The notes under the pieces were generated by a model. The model worked only from the letters and a program-made list of their open reading frames with translations. It had not been told where the DNA came from and did no database searches. This document shows positions 59,914 to 64,000 of a DNA stretch of 64,000 nucleotides, piece by piece. Numbering within the stretch: the stretch's first letter is position 1; each line of letters starts with the position of its first letter. A program made the translations under genes and the position numbers. This DNA comes from Gloeopeniophorella convolvens (lineage: Eukaryota; Basidiomycota; Agaricomycetes; Russulales): contig WTXD01000006.1 of NCBI GenBank assembly GCA_022496205.1, positions 620,001 to 684,000 on the forward strand, read 5' to 3'.

Positions 59914-61212
59914 CGTGAGCAAGCTACCGGCAGGGGACGAGGAGGCAGCAGAGCCGGGCGCGTTTATATGTTTTCGAGAGAAGAATTAGGTCTGCGAAAT
60001 GAAATCAGATATCCATTCCGGACAAGACGGGAATCAAGATCGCGTAGGCGCCGCTGGAAACACTAACCTTGAAAAAACAATAAAAAGTAGCGTCGTTCCT
60101 CTGAGCAGACTCAGCCACGGAAGGAGCGGAGCAGGTGGTGGGGGACCGATAGTACCGTGACCGCGCAGGAGGCTGTGGACGCGCGAACGATTGAATATAT
60201 AGGCCCACCCGCCTGCGTATGCGTATAAAATGTGACCGTGACTAGGGTGGGACGGACAAAGAGGCTGAGACGGTGCGCCGTCCCAAATCACAGAACAATG
60301 TCCTGATTAAGTCGCCGCGCGCCTCGCGGCGGGCAGCCGAGCTGGGGCACGCATCATGGCCCCGGGTTCGAAGCGAGGCCGCCATCTGCCCACACGCTGG
60401 TCGACCTATGCGGCCACACAGGCGGGAAAAAACAGGACGGGCCCCGGAGATCAGCACCGCAGAACAATAAGGGAGAAGCGTTACCTCAGCACGCGCCCGG
60501 CGCAGCCCAATTGTTTTCGCAAACGGCATGGGGATGCTTGCCGTAGCTGATGGACCTGTAAGGCACCTGAATCAGCGGAACGGGAAGGTGATTGCAATGT
60601 GACGCAGAGAAGGTGGGCCGGGCCAAGGGGGAGCACAACGAGCATCTTGGTGTACCAGATCTGAGTCGTGTTCAACAAGCGTTCTACATCGCTTTCCCGT
60701 TAAGGCAAGACGGTTCCGACGAGACAATAGACCCTCGACGTGCCCCTTCATCTTGCTTCCATTTCCCCTCTTGTGCTCCTGTGCAGGGGGTCACGGTGCG
60801 CTAAAGGGGAACTGGCAGGAAACTTAAATTTTTGGAAGGCATGTAGGCGCCCTGCGTGGAGGGCACGCTTCTAGACTTCTTCCAATTAGTGGATGCGAAA
60901 GGCGCGCAGTGAGTGAGGGCGAAAGGGCGGCGGTTGTACATATAACTCCTGGGAGAACCGTCGTTGCGGCGTTGAGGCGCTCCCGAATGACCCGCGGGGT
61001 CGTCGTTGTCGCACGGTGGCAGATCCGCCCACGATTGGTGTACAAGACGTCGGTCATTAATGCACCAGTAGCGCCAGTGGCGTTCTGGACGAGTCACGGG
61101 CCGGGATCTCGATCTATGGGCTTGCAAGGGAAGGGTGGTGGATTCACACACGCGCTAGGTCGAGATATAAGTATACTATAACCATCGTACAAGGGAGTCA
61201 GAAGAATGGACA
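59914..61212. other. intergenic
   Basis: About 1.3 kb between the CCCH gene start and the end of the RING gene, both minus. A plus-strand TATAAAA at 60224-60230 has no matching gene. Nothing else supported. Confidence 0.45.
59963..59968 (-). promoter_or_regulatory. TATA box of CCCH gene
   Basis: TATAAA on the minus strand, 50 nt upstream of the ATG at 59913. Confidence 0.55.
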
Positions 61213-62731
61213 TCATGGATCGTGATTAGTGTGAGGCTCAGAAAGGGCACGAAGTAATGGAGTTCGTTCCGAGGGGCTAGGTGCGCGTGATGGTGGCAAA
61301 GCATGAGGCGAGGGGAAATGCTCTTGCAGCGGATCATTCGCAGGGTCAATGGCAGCATTTGGGTGGTTTCGAGGAGGTGGACGGGTCACATCGGCTTTGC
61401 ACACAGGACACTATAGACGCACAAAGTCAGATGTTGACGCATAACAAAAAGGCGTTCGTGCTCGGGCAGTCATTTGACTCACCAGTTTTTTCAGCTGAAT
61501 CAACCATTCGTCCACTTCGTCCAGATGGAAGATATGCTTGCAGGGTAAGACCCGTACCCGATCTCCCTTGACGAACTCGTCCAAACAGATAGCGCACTCA
61601 ACTTGGGCGTTGAACCATACCGGATCTTCATCTTCGGCCAATTGTGTCGACGTGGTGGGCACGGAGGGGGCTTCTCCGAGTTCCAGGTCAACATCGTCCA
61701 CAGGAGTCAAGATGGTGGGAGTGTTGACTTGATTTGATGGTTCAGGAACAGCACCATCGTGCTTTTCCCAACCCGAACCAGTCCAGACGCGCCATGGCAG
61801 ACTCTTGACAATGTCCTCGGGGGCACGCTCTCGCTGAGCAGCGCGGGCAGCGCGAACGCGATGGATGACGAGGGTCAAGAAGGTGAGGGAAGAAGGGATG
61901 AAGAGGATCGTCAAGAAGGTGAGTATAGGCCTGCGAAGACACGAGGCAACAATGAGGACAGGGTGAGGCAGGCACAGAAGCTGGACATGACGTACGAATA
62001 CCACTGCCACGCTGAAAAATCGGAGCTGATGAGCAATGACACGGTCTTGAGCCCCGCTTGGGAGGTGTTGGACGTAGCAATGAGGGAATAAAGTTCGGCA
62101 TAACTAGAATATTTGATGTAAGTTGCCGCAATGGTTACGTCCGACGCATCTTCTGCGGGGCAGGTGAGAAATAATGAAGGGCTTTACTCCACTGTGTGCG
62201 AGACGAACCTGGGCTGAACATGTTGACAAGGGTATCAGGCTTGCCCGAAATCGCAGGGTCCTCACCGCCGACAACGACGGCTTTGGCGCCCAACCTCTGC
62301 GCCTCCCTTGCCTTGTCTACGAATTGACAGGCACCGCGCTGAACAAGGGCGATCCATGGCTCGAGCCGTTGCGGGATATCGGGATCGACACTACAAAGTG
62401 TGGGGCATCCGAGATTAGGTGAATCAAGATGGGACGTGGATGACACGTTCGGGCATGGAGTGGTGAACGAATTGAGGGGGATGACATAGCCCAATAGGGG
62501 ATCTGATAGGTCCCCGCCAAAGCCTGCGGGTCTGGAGAAGAACGTCACTGGGGGCGAGCGATCTACGACAGAGACGGTGCTGTCGGGACCCCAGGCCCAG
62601 CCGAGAAACCAGGACTGATCCTGAATGTTGTGCACTGCGGTTGAGACCTTGCGGAACCATGCGGCATGGGTAGCTTGGGCCTGCAAGGCAAGTGCGAGAA
62701 GGAGAAGATTAGAAGAATGTATGCGTCGCAT
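61213..62731 (-). CDS. PA-TM-RING E3 ubiquitin ligase
   Basis: Four exons on the minus strand give about 420 residues. A signal peptide ([21 protein letters not shown]) is followed by a lumenal protease-associated-like domain ([30 protein letters not shown]), then a transmembrane helix ([20 protein letters not shown]). The cytosolic RING-H2 finger begins [12 protein letters not shown] and continues [15 protein letters not shown], completed by CPVCKADV in the last exon; the intron between them is essential for the RING. The tail is Pro/Ser-rich. This architecture is that of PA-TM-RING ligases (RNF13/GRAIL/Tul1-like), which act in the endosome/Golgi/vacuole system to ubiquitinate membrane cargo. 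Confidence 0.85.
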
Positions 62732-63808
62732 GTAGCGGATCAGAGGTATGAAGCGCAGTGACGGAGGAGGATGATCATGTTATAGACGCTGTAGCCGCCC
62801 AAAAGGGCTCGTCGCTCCACCGACCGTCGAGCGTGCTTTCGGCCGTGGCCGGGCCCTCGCGCCTCGTTCTCTCCAGCCTCTTCCATCTCCTGCCTTGCAG
62901 ACTTTATAATTACCCGCGTTGATCCTTCCATCCTTTCCTCTGTCTAATCGCATTTATGCTCTGCAGTGCACCCGATTCCCCTAATTCCGAGGCGCCGTCG
63001 TGATCTGTCACGGCCTAACCACGCGGCGACCGCTGGTGACCACAAGCTTTCCAAGCGCCCATTTCATGTGATTCGGCTCGGGGCAGCCAATGCGCGCCCG
63101 CAGGTCGTATATATACTTATTTCCTGCTTCCGCATCCGTTGCACGCTGTTGCACGGGAGGACAACGTGATTGCGGTGGTGGTCGTAACGACGGCAGGACG
63201 GTGGAGGGCGGAAATATTATTATCTTTCTCGAGACGAGAGAGCCGGCTGTTGAAAGCAGATGGGTGGATGGAGCATTGGGGACATCGAAACTCCACGGCA
63301 GCGTGGCGGCAAGTGAGCCGGGATGCGACGTGCCCCGTGCACCAGCGGCAACACTCTGCTGCGTGTGGCTGTTCAGCTGCCCTGTTGGGCGAGGTTGCCA
63401 TCCCCGCTGCCCCCGGCCCGACACCTTTCTCTCCATCTATGGCAAAGGACCTCCCATTTCCTGACAATGGGAGCCGGAAAGAGCCATCGGCCCTCGGACG
63501 ACGTAATCCAAATGTAATCAGTCCTCTGCTGAGCTCGATCGCCTCGCCGGGCTCTGCTGAGCTCTTTCTCCGGTCCAGTGAGTACCCCGTGCCTGCTCTG
63601 CGCTGTCCGTCTCCGGGATCGCAACGCTCACCATGCGCTCCCCAGATCATCTGACGCAGAAGCTACCATGCATTCAGTTACCCTTCCTGCGCAGTCCCCT
63701 TCTTACCACTGCTACCCCGCATGCTCGCCTAGCATTGCGGGGTTAAACTCGCCCTCTATAAATACCCGTTTCCCGTGCACGGTTGCCTATCCTGCAACCT
63801 CCTTCAAG
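62732..63808. other. divergent promoter region
   Basis: About 1.1 kb between the RING gene (minus) and glucoamylase 2 (plus). A TATA box (63757-63763) serves the latter, and a TTATAA at 62905-62910 lies about 175 nt upstream of the RING start. No gene found within it. Confidence 0.5.
63757..63763 (+). promoter_or_regulatory. TATA box of glucoamylase 2
   Basis: TATAAAT, 46-52 nt before the ATG at 63809. Confidence 0.6.
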
Positions 63809-64000
63809 ATGCGTCTCCTCTGTCTCGCAGGTGTCCTTGGCCTCGTTGGCAGCGCTGTTTCCCAGTCCAGCACTGTCGACGCGTACTTCAGCAAAGAGTC
63901 GCCTATTGCCAAGGCAGGACTCCTCGCCAACATTGGTCCCAGCGGCGCAAAGGCCTCAGGAGCGAAAGTGCGTCCTGCGTAGGGTTTCCAGGCCGCGGAT
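63809..64000 (+). CDS. GH15 glucoamylase, 5' end (continues past window)
   Basis: The first exon (63809-63967) encodes a signal peptide (MRLLCLAGVLGLVGSAVS) and the N-terminal start of the GH15 domain (STVDAYFSKESPIAKAGLLA, then NIGPSGAKASGAK). The GTGCGT donor follows, and the sequence runs off the edge inside the first intron. The matching start of the gene at 43644 (NIGPDGAKSHG) shows both belong to the same family and use the first intron at the same place. The start is supported by a TATA box about 50 nt upstream. A truncated model only; whether the enzyme carries a CBM20 domain cannot be known. Confidence 0.85.

Noticed and set aside
60341..60400. GGTTCGAAGC resembling a B box
   Set aside because: No flanking stems or A box; an isolated match.

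Overview
The window is a stretch of a filamentous basidiomycete nuclear genome, most likely an agaricomycete (wood-decay mushroom or polypore type). The evidence is dense short introns (mostly 45-70 nt, GT-AG, with CTAAC/CTGAC-like branch sites), GC-rich coding sequence, and typical Agaricomycetes families: CipC-like DUF3759 proteins, CYSTM mini-proteins, anchored A1 aspartic proteases, GH15 glucoamylase and P450. All gene models come from reading frames plus splice junctions by eye, so terminal exons are the least certain parts.

Layout. 0-5 kb: 3' end of an MFS transporter, a small Gly/Asn-rich hydrophilic protein, and a SEN15 tRNA-splicing endonuclease subunit hidden in four short exons. 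5-15.4 kb: an RRM+YTH m6A reader, a CYSTM cysteine-rich mini-protein (minus), an intact 13-exon MFS transporter, and an F-box protein (minus). 15.4-18.7 kb: gene-poor, with a SINE-like repeat that has a truncated relative at 1.73 kb. 18.7-27 kb: a P450, eIF3i, a secreted GPI-type protein of unknown function (minus), an isolated CipC-like gene (minus) and an isochorismatase-fold hydrolase. 29-34.4 kb: dynactin p62, a two-TM protein and an arrestin-like protein. 34.4-43.6 kb: gene-poor sequence with two related C2H2 zinc-finger genes (minus).

43.6-64 kb: a GH15 glucoamylase, a divergent pair of membrane-anchored aspartic proteases, a tandem trio of CipC-like genes, a membrane-anchored heme oxygenase (minus), a CCCH zinc-finger protein (minus), a PA-TM-RING ubiquitin ligase (minus) and, cut by the right edge, a second glucoamylase.

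Housekeeping genes (SEN15, YTH, eIF3i, dynactin p62) are interleaved with secreted or stress-type gene families that have duplicated locally. There is no sign of a single biosynthetic pathway: the P450 has no co-clustered backbone enzyme. The most unusual observations are the poly(A)-tailed element flanked by direct repeats, the YTH domain interrupted by a long low-complexity insertion, the CipC-like cluster with conserved intron positions, several micro-exons (11-15 nt), and two apparent GC-AG introns. I saw no rRNA, convincing tRNA, CRISPR array or intact transposon.
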